Below, piece by piece: positions 16,227-28,564 of a DNA stretch of 64,000 bases (the first letter of the stretch is position 1; each line of letters opens with the position of its first letter). The stretch comes from Hymenobacter yonginensis (GTDB lineage: Bacteria; Bacteroidota; Bacteroidia; Cytophagales; Hymenobacteraceae): NCBI RefSeq assembly GCF_027625995.1, contig NZ_CP115396.1, forward strand, positions 2,666,001-2,730,000, given 5' to 3'. Under the pieces are notes generated by a model, which saw nothing but the letters and a program-made list of their open reading frames with translations, was not told the DNA's origin and made no database searches. A program made the position numbers and the translations under genes.

Positions 16227-18071
16227 CTATTGCCGCACTACACGTTGCGTGGTGCTCTTGGTAGCCGTGGTGAGCTGCAGCAGATACAGGCCGCTTTTCA
16301 GCTCCGGCAGGGCCGGCAGCAATTGCGGGCTTGCCGACAGCAGCAGCTTGGCCGAGTATACCGTGGCCCCGGTCAGCGTGGTCAGTGTTACCTGCGTGGG
16401 CTGCGGCTCAGTGCCGGCCGGCAGGGCCACGTACAGCTCCTGGCTGAATGGGTTCGGCGATGCCGTACCAACTGCCTGCGTGCTGCCCGAGCGGCGCACC
16501 ACCACCACCGGCGAAACAGTAACGGTACCGTCCAGGTCCTGCTGCTGCAGGCGGTAGTAGCTGGTAGTCAGGCTCCGGGCCTCAGCTGAAGCATCCTCGT
16601 ACTGGTAGCTGCGCGTCGCCGTGCTGTTGCCGGCGGCTGGCAACTGGGCTACCGGCTGGAAGGTGCGGCCGTCGGCCGAGCGCTCCAGCGTGAAGTTGTC
16701 GCTGTTCACTTCCTGCGCCGTGCTCCAGCGCAGCAGCGCACCTTCGGCCGTGGCCTGGCCGCCAAAGGATTTCAGCACGACGGGTAGCGGGGCCGTGATG
16801 GTGGGGCTGGTGGCGGAGGTGCTCTGCTCATAGCGGAACACAGAGCCATTAGCGTTGCCGATAAACAAATCCAGCAGGCCGTCGCCGTCCAGGTCCGTGA
16901 CGGCGGGGGCCGCGTAGCCGTTCACATTGCTGGGATTGGTACCGGAGTTGCCCATATTAATAACCGTGGCATCCGTGCCGGCCGTGCTCAGGTCGCGCAC
17001 AAAGGTGAACGTGGCGCGGTTCACGGCGGTCTGCGTGTACAGCTTCACGGCACCGGCCAGCGTGCCTACCACCAGGTCCAGCTTGCCGTCGCCGTCGTAG
17101 TCGGTCACCAGCGGCTTGCTCACGCTGCCCGCATCCAGCGGGGTGCCGTCGCCGAGCTTGATGCTGCCCAGGTCGGTGAAGCCCGCCGTGGTATTGGCGC
17201 GGAGCGTGTTCTGCTCGTAGCGCCGGATGGTGCCGTCGTTGGCGCCCACCAGAATGTCAATCCGGCCGTCGCCGTCGAAGTCCGTGATGGTGGGCCGGGC
17301 ATAGGAGCCGGCGTTGGCGCTGGCCGTGCCCGCGGTTGTCACCACGCCATAAGGATTAGGGAACAGCGTGGACCCCGCGTCGAAGGTGAGAGCCCCGGCG
17401 CCGGTGCGTGCGGTCTGCTCATAAATCTGCACTTTCCCCAGCTCCTCGCCTACCAGAATTTCCTGCAGGCCGTCGCTGTCCAGGTCCGTGACGGTAGGCT
17501 TGGCGAAGTTCCCCACGTCGATAGTACCACTAGGGGAAAGGGTGAGCAGGGTGCCGGTGGTGCTGAACGCGCCGTTTGCGGCCGTCTGCTCATACACTAT
17601 CATAGTGCCGTTACCCTGCCCGACCAGCAGCTCCAGCCGGCCGTCGGCGTCTAGGTCGCAGACTACGGGCGTGGAAAAGTTGCCGGTAGCAGTCGTGCCA
17701 GTTGTCGAAGGAGTAGCCTGGGGGTAGTTCTGCGACGACGACGTGCGCGTGATGCCCAGCTTGGTGGCGCTGACGGCCGTGCCGGCAGCCGTGGTGATGG
17801 CGAAGCTGCCCGAGCCGGCGGCAATCGGCACCACGAAGGTCAGGCTGGAGGCCGGCAGCAGCAGGCTGGACGTAGCCGACACCCGCTGGCCGTTCAGTTG
17901 CACGGCCGTAAACCCGTTCAGGTTGGTGCCGGTGACGGTCACGGTAGAACCGGGGGCCGCCGTAGCGGGCGTGAAACTGGTGATGGTGGGGGCCTGGGCC
18001 TGGGCCGCGGCCGGCAAGCCGAGCGTGGCTAGGGTCAGCAGTGAGCAACCAGAGAGTAAAGCGAAGCGCAT
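16227..18071 (-). CDS. T9SS-exported FG-GAP repeat protein with IPT/TIG domain
   Basis: A 614-residue secreted protein. A signal peptide ends near AAAQAQA; an IPT/TIG immunoglobulin-like domain follows (about residues 28 to 105, APTITSFTPATAAPGSTVTV). Five FG-GAP/VCBS-type repeats with calcium-binding DxDxDG loops then form a likely beta-propeller (CDLDADGRLELLVG, TDLDSDGLQEILVG, TDFDGDGRIDILVG, TDYDGDGKLDLVVG, TDLDGDGLLDLFIG). After a fibronectin-like region (VVLKSFGGQATAEGALLRW) the C-terminus is a type A type IX sorting domain (SPNPFSQELYV to LYLLQLTT), marking export through the T9SS and surface attachment or release. Ligand unknown; an adhesin or carbohydrate-binding role is plausible. 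Confidence 0.88.
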   Translation of the reverse strand: MRFALLSGCSLLTLATLGLPAAAQAQAPTITSFTPATAAPGSTVTVTGTNLNGFTAVQLNGQRVSATSSLLLPASSLTFVVPIAAGSGSFAITTAAGTAVSATKLGITRTSSSQNYPQATPSTTGTTATGNFSTPVVCDLDADGRLELLVGQGNGTMIVYEQTAANGAFSTTGTLLTLSPSGTIDVGNFAKPTVTDLDSDGLQEILVGEELGKVQIYEQTARTGAGALTFDAGSTLFPNPYGVVTTAGTASANAGSYARPTITDFDGDGRIDILVGANDGTIRRYEQNTLRANTTAGFTDLGSIKLGDGTPLDAGSVSKPLVTDYDGDGKLDLVVGTLAGAVKLYTQTAVNRATFTFVRDLSTAGTDATVINMGNSGTNPSNVNGYAAPAVTDLDGDGLLDLFIGNANGSVFRYEQSTSATSPTITAPLPVVLKSFGGQATAEGALLRWSTAQEVNSDNFTLERSADGRTFQPVAQLPAAGNSTATRSYQYEDASAEARSLTTSYYRLQQQDLDGTVTVSPVVVVRRSGSTQAVGTASPNPFSQELYVALPAGTEPQPTQVTLTTLTGATVYSAKLLLSASPQLLPALPELKSGLYLLQLTTATKSTTQRVVRQ

Positions 18072-18381
18072 AGGAGCAGGAAAAGAAGAGCGAAATCAGA
18101 GCAAAGCCGCCGTTACACTATGGTCGGCTGGTGTCTCATTGTGACAAAGCTATTCCCACTATGAGCCTCCGCCCGAATGGTTTCGCCCAACGCAGCTGTT
18201 TTGCAGTTGAACGCTATTCTTTTTCCGTACCAACCATGCGGGTGTCAGGCAGACATTCCCATTCTGGGTTTATTCTTATAGCCAGCACGCCCGGGCCGCA
18301 TCTAGGCCGCGCACTGGCCTTTCCACATCCTGGCAACTGTTTCTATCTTAGCCCGCGCAACGTTATTTTCTTACCACATCC
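18072..18381. other. 310-bp divergent intergenic region
   Basis: This separates the minus-strand T9SS gene from the plus-strand broken TlpA gene and must hold both promoters. It is somewhat richer in A and T than its surroundings. I cannot identify a complete -33/-7 pair, an operator, or an RNA gene in it. Confidence 0.5.
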
Positions 18382-19542
18382 ATGTATCGTATTCCCCTGT
18401 TATTGGCGCTGCTGCTGGGCGGCGGCGCCCTCGCCCGGGCGCAGGCCCAGGCACCCGCCACGTTCGTGCTCAAAGGCCAGCTGGGCCCGCTTAGCGGTCC
18501 GGCCAAGGTATTCTTGCGGCGCGAAGGACCCTACCAAGGCGCCATCACCGATTCGGCCATCGTGAAAAACGGCGCCTTCCAGCTACGGGGCACCCTGCTG
18601 CTGCCCTCCCGCGGCCGGCTGGTGCTGGTGCAGCAGGGCAAGCGCCGGCGCCTGCTCACCGGCCAGGCCGACAACTGCCTCTTCTACCTGGAAAAAGGCC
18701 AGATCAGCTTCACCAGCCCCGACTCGCTGGGCAACGCGACTATCGCAGGCGGGCCGCTCAACACCGATTTCCAGCAGCTGTAGCGGCAAATTCGGCCGCT
18801 GCGGGCTCCGCTGGACGCTTTGCTGCGCGAGTATTACGCCACACCGCCCGAGAAGCGTCAGGCGTCCGGCATTGTGCAGCGGCTGGATGCGCAGCAGAAA
18901 ACCACCGAGCCGGCCATACAGGCGCTGCAGGTCAGCTTCATCAAAACGCACCCCGGCAGTCTTGTCAGCCTCGACGCGGTGGAGGAAATCGGTGGCCCCA
19001 TCCCGAGCTACACCGTGGTGGCCCCACTGTTTGCCGGCCTCGACGAGGCCCTGAAAGCCACGGCGCAGGGCCAGGCCTACGGCGAGCAGGTAGCGGCCCT
19101 GAAGCGGGTGGCGGTGGGCGCCGCCGCCCCCGACTTCAGCCTACCTACACCTGAAGGTAAGCTCGTGACGCTGGCCGAATACCGTGGCAAATACGTGCTG
19201 GTGGACTTCTGGGCCAGCTGGTGCGGCCCCTGCCGCCGCGACAACCCCAATCTGATTCAGTATTACAACCAGTTCAAAGCCCGCAACTTCGAGGTGGTGG
19301 GCATCTCGCTGGACGAGGTCCGCGGCCGCGCTTCTTGGCTGAAGGCCGTGCTGGACGACCACCTGCCCTGGCAGCAGCTCTGGACGCCGGGCGGCTGGCA
19401 GCAGGGCGTGGCCCCGCTCTACAACGTGCGGGCCATCCCGCAAAACTTCCTCCTCGACCCAAACGGCACCATTGTGGCCACCAACCTACACGGCGAAGAG
19501 CTGCGCGCGACACTGGCCCGCCTGCTGCCGGTCGCGCCGTAG
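18382..19542 (+). pseudogene. DUF4369/TlpA thiol-disulfide oxidoreductase, interrupted by in-frame TAG
   Basis: Two reading frames in the same phase (18382-18783 and 18784-19542) read as one gene of about 386 codons broken by a single amber codon at 18781-18783. The first part has a signal peptide (YRIPLLLALLLGGGALARAQ) and a DUF4369 domain; the second continues directly (RQIRPLRAPLDALLREYY) into a thioredoxin-fold TlpA/AhpC domain with the redox motif WASWCGPCRRDNP and the cis-Pro region VRAIPQNFLLD. Such proteins reduce periplasmic disulfides, often for cytochrome maturation. The TAG is one C-to-T change from CAG (Gln). Nothing else in the frame is decayed, so the break is recent, a sequencing error, or read through. 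A downstream restart at 18820 would lack a signal. Confidence 0.8.
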
Positions 19543-19594
19543 CTAACCCAAGTGGCGGACGATATGGCGGCCATTGGCAAGGGCTCCGGTCCGG

Positions 19595-19699
19595 CGGCTC
19601 TTTAGCCGTCGGACCGGTCTTCGTTGGCGCATCGGGCACGTGTTGCCAGCCTCGGCCGCCTCGTGCACCCCGCTACCGGTCCGACGACTGAAAGAGCCG
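19595..19699. repeat. Imperfect 25-bp inverted repeat
   Basis: The left arm (19595-19618, starting CGGCTCTTTAGCCGTCGG) and the right arm (19675-19699) are nearly complementary and enclose about 56 bp. It lies between the convergent TlpA pseudogene and PBP4 gene and may be a decayed mobile palindrome or a long terminator stem. Confidence 0.6.
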
Positions 19700-19796
19700 C
19701 AGGGCCTGCTCTGCAACTTGGCTCAAGTAGTCAGCCACTCTGATTTTTGCCAGCTGCCGGTAGCATCCGACGGCGGCAGGAGTCTGGCACGCTCCC

Positions 19797-23003
<3,207 letters not shown>

Positions 23004-23025
23004 GCCGGGGAGGCGTAAGCTAAAC

Positions 23026-23119
23026 GCACGTCATGCAGAGCGGAGCGAAGCATCTCGCCAGTGTGGTAGAATCAGTTACCACACTGGCGAGATGCTTCGC
23101 TCCGCTCTGCATGACGTGC
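23026..23119. repeat. GTCAT-type hairpin, perfect 43-bp arms
   Basis: Arms 23026-23068 and 23077-23119 are perfect reverse complements over 43 bp with an 8-base loop; outer bases are GCACGTCATGCAGAGCGGAG. It lies between pyrG and yidC. The inner bases ACCACACTGGCGAGAT are shared with the element at 59598, whose outer arm is different. Confidence 0.9.
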
Positions 23120-23258
23120 TTTTTCACTCATTTCTCCTGCCAAAAACGCCGACCGGCAAATATTAACCTGACAAGTCCGACCTTTGCGGCAGCGTTGCCG
23201 GATTTTTGCGGGCGGCGCCCACTCACGCATTCCTCTTTTTGCCCTCATCTTTACCTGA

Positions 23259-25154
23259 ATGGACAGAAATTCAGCAACCGGCCTGTTTTTGATAGCGGCC
23301 TTGCTCCTTGTCTACCTGTATTTCTTCAAGCCGGAGGCCCCGAAGGAAACACCTGCCGACAAGCCCACCACCGCCGCCGCTGCCCGGCCCGGCACCCCTG
23401 CCGCCGCCGTAGCCGCTCCGCTTGATTCGGCTGCTGCCGCCCGCACGCTGGGTGCCTTTGCCGGCGCCGCTATGGGCACCGCCCAGCAGACCCAGCTGCA
23501 GAACGGCAACCTCACCGTAACCTTCTCCTCGAAGGGTGGCCGCGTGGAGGCCGTACGCCTCAACAAGTACAAGACGTTCTTCGGCAAGCCCCTGGATTTG
23601 CTCGACGCCCAGAGCGCCCAGATTGACACCAAGTTCCGCACCACCACGGGCCAGACCGTGCGGCTGTCGGATCTGTACTTCCAGCCGACTGCCGCCCAGC
23701 CGTTTGCTGAAGGCGACAAGAAAGGCCAGCGCCTGAGCTTCGTGGCCAGCGCGGCCGGCGGCCAGATCGAGCAGGTATATACGCTGCTTGACAACTCCTA
23801 CGAAATGGCCTACGACCTGCGGTTTACGGGCCTGCAGCAGGTAATGTCGCAGGAGCCGCTCACGTACACGTTCGTGGACCGCGTGCGCCAGACCGAGCAA
23901 GACATAAAGCAAAACCGCAACCACACCACCATCAACCACTACCTCGTGGACGATGAGCACGGCGCCCTGACCGAAGCCTCGGAGAAACCCGAGGAACTGG
24001 ACATTGCGGAGCCGCTGAAGTGGGCCGCCCACAAGCACGACTTCTTCGTGGCCGGCATCATCGCCCAGGACAAGTTCTCGAACGGCAAGTTCAACGCCAC
24101 GGTAGACCTGGCCGATACCACGTTCATCAAAACCCTAAGCACCACGCTCAGCATCCCGGCCGCCGACGTGCAGCAGGACAAAGCCAGCTTCCGCTACTAC
24201 TTCGGGCCCAATTCGCTGCCCATCCTGCAGGACGTGACGCCCGGCTTTGACCGCAACGTGTATCTGGGCTGGGGCTTGTTCCGCTGGGTGAACCAGTTCG
24301 TGATTCTGCCCGTGTTCCATACGCTGGAGAAATTCATCAGCTCCTACGGCATCATCATCGCACTGCTGGTAATCCTGATCAAGCTCGTTACCTGGCCGCT
24401 GACCTACAAATCGTATGTGTCGCAGGCTAAGATGAAGGTGCTGAAACCGGAAATCGACGCCATCAAGGAAAAGGCCGGCGATGACCAGATGAAGGTGCAG
24501 CAGGAAACCATGAAGCTCTATTCCAGCTTCGGGGTGAGCCCACTGGGCGGCTGCGTGCCTCAGCTGCTCACGCTGCCGATTCTGTTTGCCATGTTCCAGT
24601 TTTTCCCCAACGCCATTGAGCTGCGGCAAGAACATTTCCTGTGGGCCAAAGACCTGAGCACCTACGACGACTTGATCAAGCTACCGTTTATGGTGCCGTT
24701 CCTGGGCAACCACATCAGCCTGTTCACGGTGCTGATGACCCTATCTACGCTGCTCATGACTTGGCAGAGCAACCAGATGAACCCAGCCGCCATGCAGGGC
24801 CCGATGAAGTTCTACAGCTACCTGATGCCGGTGGTGTTCATGTTCGTGCTCAACAGCTTCGCCTCGGGCCTGACTTGGTACTACCTGGTGTCCAACCTTG
24901 CCACGCTGGGCCAGCAGGCCCTCACGCGCAGCTTCGTGGACGACACCAAGATCCGGGCGCAGCTAGAAGCCAACAAGGTGAAAAACAAGGACAAGAAGCC
25001 CTCCGGCTTCGGTGCCCGCCTCCAGGACGCCATGCGCGCCGCCCAAGAGCGCGACACCGCTACCAACCGCTCCGCCAGTTCCGACTCGGATGCTGACGCC
25101 GGCACCTCGGCCACGGTAGTCCCCAAGCCGAAAAAGCCAACCCGCCGTTCGTAG
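23259..25154 (+). CDS. yidC: Membrane protein insertase YidC
   Basis: YidC/Oxa1-type insertase, 631 aa, which places and folds inner-membrane proteins with or without SecYEG. It starts MDRNSATGLFLIAALLLVYLYFF, the characteristic first membrane segment, followed by an Ala/Pro-rich linker (residues about 28 to 65), a large periplasmic beta domain (about 70 to 330) and the conserved five-segment core: LVTWPLTYKSYVSQAKMKVL with the conserved Arg/Lys-rich coiled loop, GGCVPQLLTLPILFAMFQFF, and two later segments around FYSYLMPVVFMFVLNSFASG. The tail is charged and ends KKPTRRS. This is the expected Bacteroidota form. A terminator follows at 25177. Confidence 0.95.
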   Translation: MDRNSATGLFLIAALLLVYLYFFKPEAPKETPADKPTTAAAARPGTPAAAVAAPLDSAAAARTLGAFAGAAMGTAQQTQLQNGNLTVTFSSKGGRVEAVRLNKYKTFFGKPLDLLDAQSAQIDTKFRTTTGQTVRLSDLYFQPTAAQPFAEGDKKGQRLSFVASAAGGQIEQVYTLLDNSYEMAYDLRFTGLQQVMSQEPLTYTFVDRVRQTEQDIKQNRNHTTINHYLVDDEHGALTEASEKPEELDIAEPLKWAAHKHDFFVAGIIAQDKFSNGKFNATVDLADTTFIKTLSTTLSIPAADVQQDKASFRYYFGPNSLPILQDVTPGFDRNVYLGWGLFRWVNQFVILPVFHTLEKFISSYGIIIALLVILIKLVTWPLTYKSYVSQAKMKVLKPEIDAIKEKAGDDQMKVQQETMKLYSSFGVSPLGGCVPQLLTLPILFAMFQFFPNAIELRQEHFLWAKDLSTYDDLIKLPFMVPFLGNHISLFTVLMTLSTLLMTWQSNQMNPAAMQGPMKFYSYLMPVVFMFVLNSFASGLTWYYLVSNLATLGQQALTRSFVDDTKIRAQLEANKVKNKDKKPSGFGARLQDAMRAAQERDTATNRSASSDSDADAGTSATVVPKPKKPTRRS

Positions 25155-25176
25155 TCTGACCTGACTCCGGCAGCCC

Positions 25177-25209
25177 AAAAGGCCTTCTGCTCCATGCAGA
25201 AGGCCTTTT
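25177..25209 (+). terminator. Intrinsic terminator after yidC
   Basis: Arms AAAAGGCCTTCTGC and GCAGAAGGCCTTTT are perfect with a 5-base loop, beginning 22 bp after the yidC stop; the stem ends in TTTTC. Confidence 0.85.
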
Positions 25210-25293
25210 CGCTTGTTCAGGAAGGTTGGCTGGCGAATTGGTGCGCTTTTTGGAACTTGCCCCGCAGCAACTCTTCCTCTTTTCTTTACCTCC

Positions 25294-25818
25294 ATGCGCC
25301 ATTTCCTTACGCTCCTGCTGGCCGCTTCGCTTTGCGGCTGCGCTGCCCAGGCCCAGCAAGCTCCCAAGCCCGCCAAAAAGGCTACGGCCGCCAAAAAGCC
25401 TAAAAAGCAGAAGTCCAAAGCCGCCGCGCCGGTTGCAGCGGCCCCGGCCATCATCTTCAGCCGCACGCCCTGCCTGGGCCGCTGCCCGCACTACACCGCC
25501 TCCATCTACCCTGACGGCCGCGTGCAGTACGAAGGGTTCCAGCATGCCCCGCTGGAGGGCAAGCGAGAGTTCAAAATCTCGGTTTCCACGGTGAACACCA
25601 TCCTATTTCAGGCGCGGGAGATGAATTTCGCCAAGCTGCCCGCCACCTACTCCGACGGCGCCACCGACCTGCCCGCCACCAGTCTCAGCATCCGGCAGGC
25701 CGAAGGCCCCGCCACCGCCGTAACCATCGAGTCGGGCGCCCCCGCCGAGCTCACCAACCTGCTGCGCTACGTCGAGAAGCAGATTACCGACGGCCTGGGC
25801 GTCACGGCCGACCAGTAG
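25294..25818 (+). CDS. DUF6438 domain lipoprotein or exported protein
   Basis: A 174-residue exported protein. MRHFLTLLLAASLCGCAAQA is a signal with a possible lipobox LCGC. A basic Lys/Ala/Pro linker (residues about 26 to 50) leads to a domain of the DUF6438 kind, recognised by TPCLGRCPHYTASIYPDGRV. The function of the domain is unknown; the paired cysteines in CLGRC may be redox active or metal binding, which is inference. The ATG at 25294 is chosen because it starts the signal peptide. It stands alone between the yidC terminator and the nested repeat at 25830. Confidence 0.75.
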   Translation: MRHFLTLLLAASLCGCAAQAQQAPKPAKKATAAKKPKKQKSKAAAPVAAAPAIIFSRTPCLGRCPHYTASIYPDGRVQYEGFQHAPLEGKREFKISVSTVNTILFQAREMNFAKLPATYSDGATDLPATSLSIRQAEGPATAVTIESGAPAELTNLLRYVEKQITDGLGVTADQ

Positions 25819-25829
25819 AATAGGCCTTT

Positions 25830-26022
25830 CATTGCGAGGACGAAGGACGAAGCAATTCTTCCTCTCGTGGCAGACACTTTCCTTAAAGCAAAGCCCTCCG
25901 GCAATAGTGTAGTACACTAACGCCAGAGGGCTTTCTGCTTAATTCACGATTCATGCTTAGAGCACGGAGAGGAAGGAGTAGCTGCGCTGCCCTTCGATTG
26001 CTTCGCTCTGTTCGTAATGACA
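25830..26022. repeat. Nested palindromic element, copy A
   Basis: Outer arms begin CATTGCGAGGACGAAGGACG and end with a matching CGTAATGACAG. Inside is a second palindrome, AGCAAAGCCCTCCGGC facing GCCAGAGGGCTTTCTGCT, around TAGTGTAGTACACTA. A 33-base block (25870-25902) matches copy B (33496-33528) with one mismatch. Copy A is longer and more decayed on its right side. It sits between convergent genes, ending one base before the SBP gene stop region. Confidence 0.85.
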
Positions 26023-26023
26023 G

Positions 26024-27697
26024 CTAGTGCTTGCGCACGCGCTCCAGCACCAGCTGGTTCATGGGGTTGGGCGTGAGGCCGCGCACGTTGTTTTGGGTGA
26101 GGCGCACCACTTCGTCGTAGTATACGGCCACCACTGGGCATTCTTCCACAATGAGGCGGTCCATCTGGCGGTAAAGCTCGTAGCGCTTTTCGGTGTTCTG
26201 CTCCAGCTTGGCCTGCTCGTAGAGGCGGTCGTAGGCGGAGCTTTTGAAATGGGTTTTGTTGGGGCCGGCGGGCGCGAAGTTCTTGCTGTAGAACAGGGCT
26301 AGGTAGTTTTCCGCGTCGGGATAGTCGCCGAGCCAGCTGCGGGTGAAGAAGGCGGCGCGGCCGTTGTCGATCAGCTCGCCGTGGGCCGCGCCCTGGTTCA
26401 CGTCGATTTCCACCTGCACGCCCACTTCGGCCCACTTTTTCTGGTAGTACTCGCAGTATTCCTTGGTTTCGGCCACGGTGCTCAGGCGCAGCTTCAGCGG
26501 CTTGCCGGGCCCGTAGCCGGCGGCCTTCAGCAGCGCCCGCGCCTTCTCGGGTTGGTAGGTGTAGCCGGGCACCAGCGCGGCGCTGAACGAGGGCAGCGAG
26601 GCCGGCACGAAGCCCGAGTTGCCGGGCTTGCCCACGTTGTTGAGGAAGTAGGCCAGAAACTCCGGCTTGTTGAGGGCATAGTTTAGGGCTTGGCGCACGC
26701 GCTTGTCGCGCAGGGCGCGGCCGGTTTCGGCGTTGTCGCCGCGCAGGTTGGCGGGGTCCTGCTGCATGCCCAGGTATTCGGTGTTGAGGTAAGGCACTTT
26801 CTGCAGCTGAAACTTGCCCTGGAAGTCTTCCCGCACCGTGCCGTCGGGGTACATAATTAGGTCGCGGGAGCCGCTGCGGATTCCGCTCAGGAAGTCCAGC
26901 TTGCCCTGCATAAAGGTCAGGAATTCGGTTTTGCGGTCCTGAATGAAGCTGATCTGCACGGCATCCAGGTACGGCAGCGGCTGGCCCTGGGCGTCTTTCT
27001 TCCAGTAGTTGGGGTTGCGGTGGTAGATGATGGCGTTGCCCTCGTCCCACTGCTTGAACACAAACGGTCCCGTGCCCACCGGATGCTCGCGGAAGTCCTT
27101 GCCGTACTTCTGCACGGCCTCGCGCGGCACCACGTAGGCGTACGGCATCGTCAGGATACCCAGAAACGGAATGAATGGCTCCCGCAGGTGAATGCGTAGC
27201 GTGGAGTCGTTCACGGCCACAAACGCCGTATCCGAGGGCTCGCCAGGGCTGGTTTCCAGCACCTTGCCCCGGAAAATCCAGCCGCCGGGGCTGGCCGTGG
27301 GCCCATCCAGCAGGCGCTTGAAGCTATACACAAAATCCTGGGCCAGCACGCGCCGGCCCTTGCCGCCGGCAAACACCGCGTCGTCGTGAAAACGCACTTC
27401 GGGCCGCAGCCAGAACGTGTAGGTTTTACCGTCGGGCGATATTTCGTAGCGCCGGGCCACGCTGGGGCTGGGCCGCAGGCTGTCGTCGAGGGCGACGAGG
27501 CCATTGTAGAGCTGGGTGACGGCCCAGGTGTTGGCCTGGTTGCGGGCAAAGGCCGGGTCCAGCGAGGTCAGGCTCTCGGGCTGATTGTAGCGGAAGACGC
27601 GGCGCGCATCGGTGGGCGGGGCCTGCTCGGCGCAGGAACTCAGCAGGCTAAGCAGAAGCGGGGCAAAACCAACGGCACGGCGCGAAAACGGAAACAT
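26024..27697 (-). CDS. ABC transporter substrate-binding lipoprotein, peptide family (SBP family 5)
   Basis: A 557-residue extracytoplasmic solute-binding protein of the DppA/OppA family. The N-terminus is a lipoprotein signal (FAPLLLSLLSSCAEQ, lipobox LSSC). Family markers are SLTSLDPAFARNQANTWAVT, LYNGLVALDDSLRPSPSVAR, SPDGKTYTFWLRPEVRFHDD and YVVPREAVQKYG; the C-terminal half has VRQALNYALNKPEF and YSKNFAPAGPNKTHF. Permease and ATPase genes are not adjacent, so it must act with components encoded elsewhere; orphan copies like this are common in Bacteroidota. It is divergent from the UPF0173 gene with 85 bp between starts. Confidence 0.9.
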   Translation of the reverse strand: MFPFSRRAVGFAPLLLSLLSSCAEQAPPTDARRVFRYNQPESLTSLDPAFARNQANTWAVTQLYNGLVALDDSLRPSPSVARRYEISPDGKTYTFWLRPEVRFHDDAVFAGGKGRRVLAQDFVYSFKRLLDGPTASPGGWIFRGKVLETSPGEPSDTAFVAVNDSTLRIHLREPFIPFLGILTMPYAYVVPREAVQKYGKDFREHPVGTGPFVFKQWDEGNAIIYHRNPNYWKKDAQGQPLPYLDAVQISFIQDRKTEFLTFMQGKLDFLSGIRSGSRDLIMYPDGTVREDFQGKFQLQKVPYLNTEYLGMQQDPANLRGDNAETGRALRDKRVRQALNYALNKPEFLAYFLNNVGKPGNSGFVPASLPSFSAALVPGYTYQPEKARALLKAAGYGPGKPLKLRLSTVAETKEYCEYYQKKWAEVGVQVEIDVNQGAAHGELIDNGRAAFFTRSWLGDYPDAENYLALFYSKNFAPAGPNKTHFKSSAYDRLYEQAKLEQNTEKRYELYRQMDRLIVEECPVVAVYYDEVVRLTQNNVRGLTPNPMNQLVLERVRKH

Positions 27698-27715
27698 GGG
27701 AACGGCGAAACAGTG

Positions 27716-27723
27716 TATATTTG
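27716..27723 (+). promoter_or_regulatory. -7 element in divergent promoter (TATATTTG)
   Basis: TATATTTG fits TAnnTTTG and lies 59 bp before the UPF0173 gene in the short divergent region. No -33 partner is obvious. Confidence 0.4.
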
Positions 27724-27782
27724 CAAAGGTATCCCATCCTAGGTTTGCGGCCCTATTGCCGTTTTGCCAGCCATTTCCTCCT

Positions 27783-28463
27783 ATGAACCTGACCTACTAC
27801 GGCCATTCCTGCTTCCTGCTCGAAGCCGGTGGCAGCAAAGTACTCTTCGACCCCTTCATTCGGCCCAACCCGCTGGCCAAAGACGTGGACGTGGACAGCA
27901 TCGAAGCCGATTTCATCCTGCTCAGCCACGGCCACGGCGACCATGTGGCTGATGTGGAGGAGATTGGCAAGCGCACCGGCGCCGAGCTGGTGGGCATGTA
28001 CGAGGTGCTGGCCTGGTTTGAAGCCAAAGGCCTGAAAGCCGATACCAAGATGAACCTGGGCGGCACCGTGCAGCTGCCCTTCGGCACGGTGCAGATGGTG
28101 GCCGCGGCCCACTCCAGCTCCATGCCCGATGGCTCCTATGGCGGGCTGGCGGCCGGCTTCGTGGTGAAAGCCGAAGGCAAGACCTTCTACTTCGCCGGCG
28201 ACACCGCCCTGACCTACGACATGAAGCTCATCGGGGAGCGGCACACGCTCGACTTTGCCATCCTGCCCGTAGGCGACCATTTCACGATGGGCGTAGACGA
28301 TGCCCTGGTAGCCGCCGACTGGACCGGTGCCAGCAAAGTCATCGGCATGCACTTCGACACCTTCCCGCCCCTGGCCGTCAACCACGACGAAGCCAAGGCC
28401 AAGGCTACGGCCGCCGGCAAGGAGTTGCTGCTGCTGGCCGTGGGCGAAACCATTTCCTTTTAA
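27783..28463 (+). CDS. UPF0173 metal-dependent hydrolase (MBL fold)
   Basis: A 226-residue metallo-beta-lactamase-fold protein of the UPF0173/UlaG-like group, cytoplasmic. It starts MNLTYYGHSCFLLEAGGSKV with the first conserved His, then has the zinc motif LLSHGHGDHVADVEE, the acidic FYFAGDTALTYDM and the final MHFDTFPPLA with a ligand His. Length is standard. The natural substrate of UPF0173 is not known. The ATG at 27783 is clear; the upstream frame belongs to the divergent promoter. The gene ends just before an AT-rich repeat block that separates it from parA. Confidence 0.9.
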   Translation: MNLTYYGHSCFLLEAGGSKVLFDPFIRPNPLAKDVDVDSIEADFILLSHGHGDHVADVEEIGKRTGAELVGMYEVLAWFEAKGLKADTKMNLGGTVQLPFGTVQMVAAAHSSSMPDGSYGGLAAGFVVKAEGKTFYFAGDTALTYDMKLIGERHTLDFAILPVGDHFTMGVDDALVAADWTGASKVIGMHFDTFPPLAVNHDEAKAKATAAGKELLLLAVGETISF

Positions 28464-28466
28464 AAA

Positions 28467-28558
28467 ATTATGAATTATGAATTATGAGAGCTGAATTGGA
28501 CTGCCCAGGCACCCGGTTTTCAACTCATCATTCATAACTCATACTTCATAATTCTCTC
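28467..28558. repeat. AT-rich heptamer repeat block before parA
   Basis: Three copies of ATTATGA on the left and a looser set (CATTCATAACTCATACTTCA) on the right, ending AATTCTCTC, form an imperfect inverted repeat across the whole gap. It ends seven bases before the parA ATG and contrasts sharply with the GC-rich surroundings. Confidence 0.7.
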
Positions 28559-28564
28559 AACCAC

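Noticed and set aside
16850-17720. DNA repeats in the T9SS gene as a possible repeat array
   Set aside because: They are the coding repeats of the FG-GAP domains and are explained by protein structure.
18781-18783. Amber codon as pyrrolysine or selenocysteine-type recoding
   Set aside because: No pyl genes or recoding structure are visible and TAG recoding is not known in this group; a nonsense change or sequencing error is simpler.
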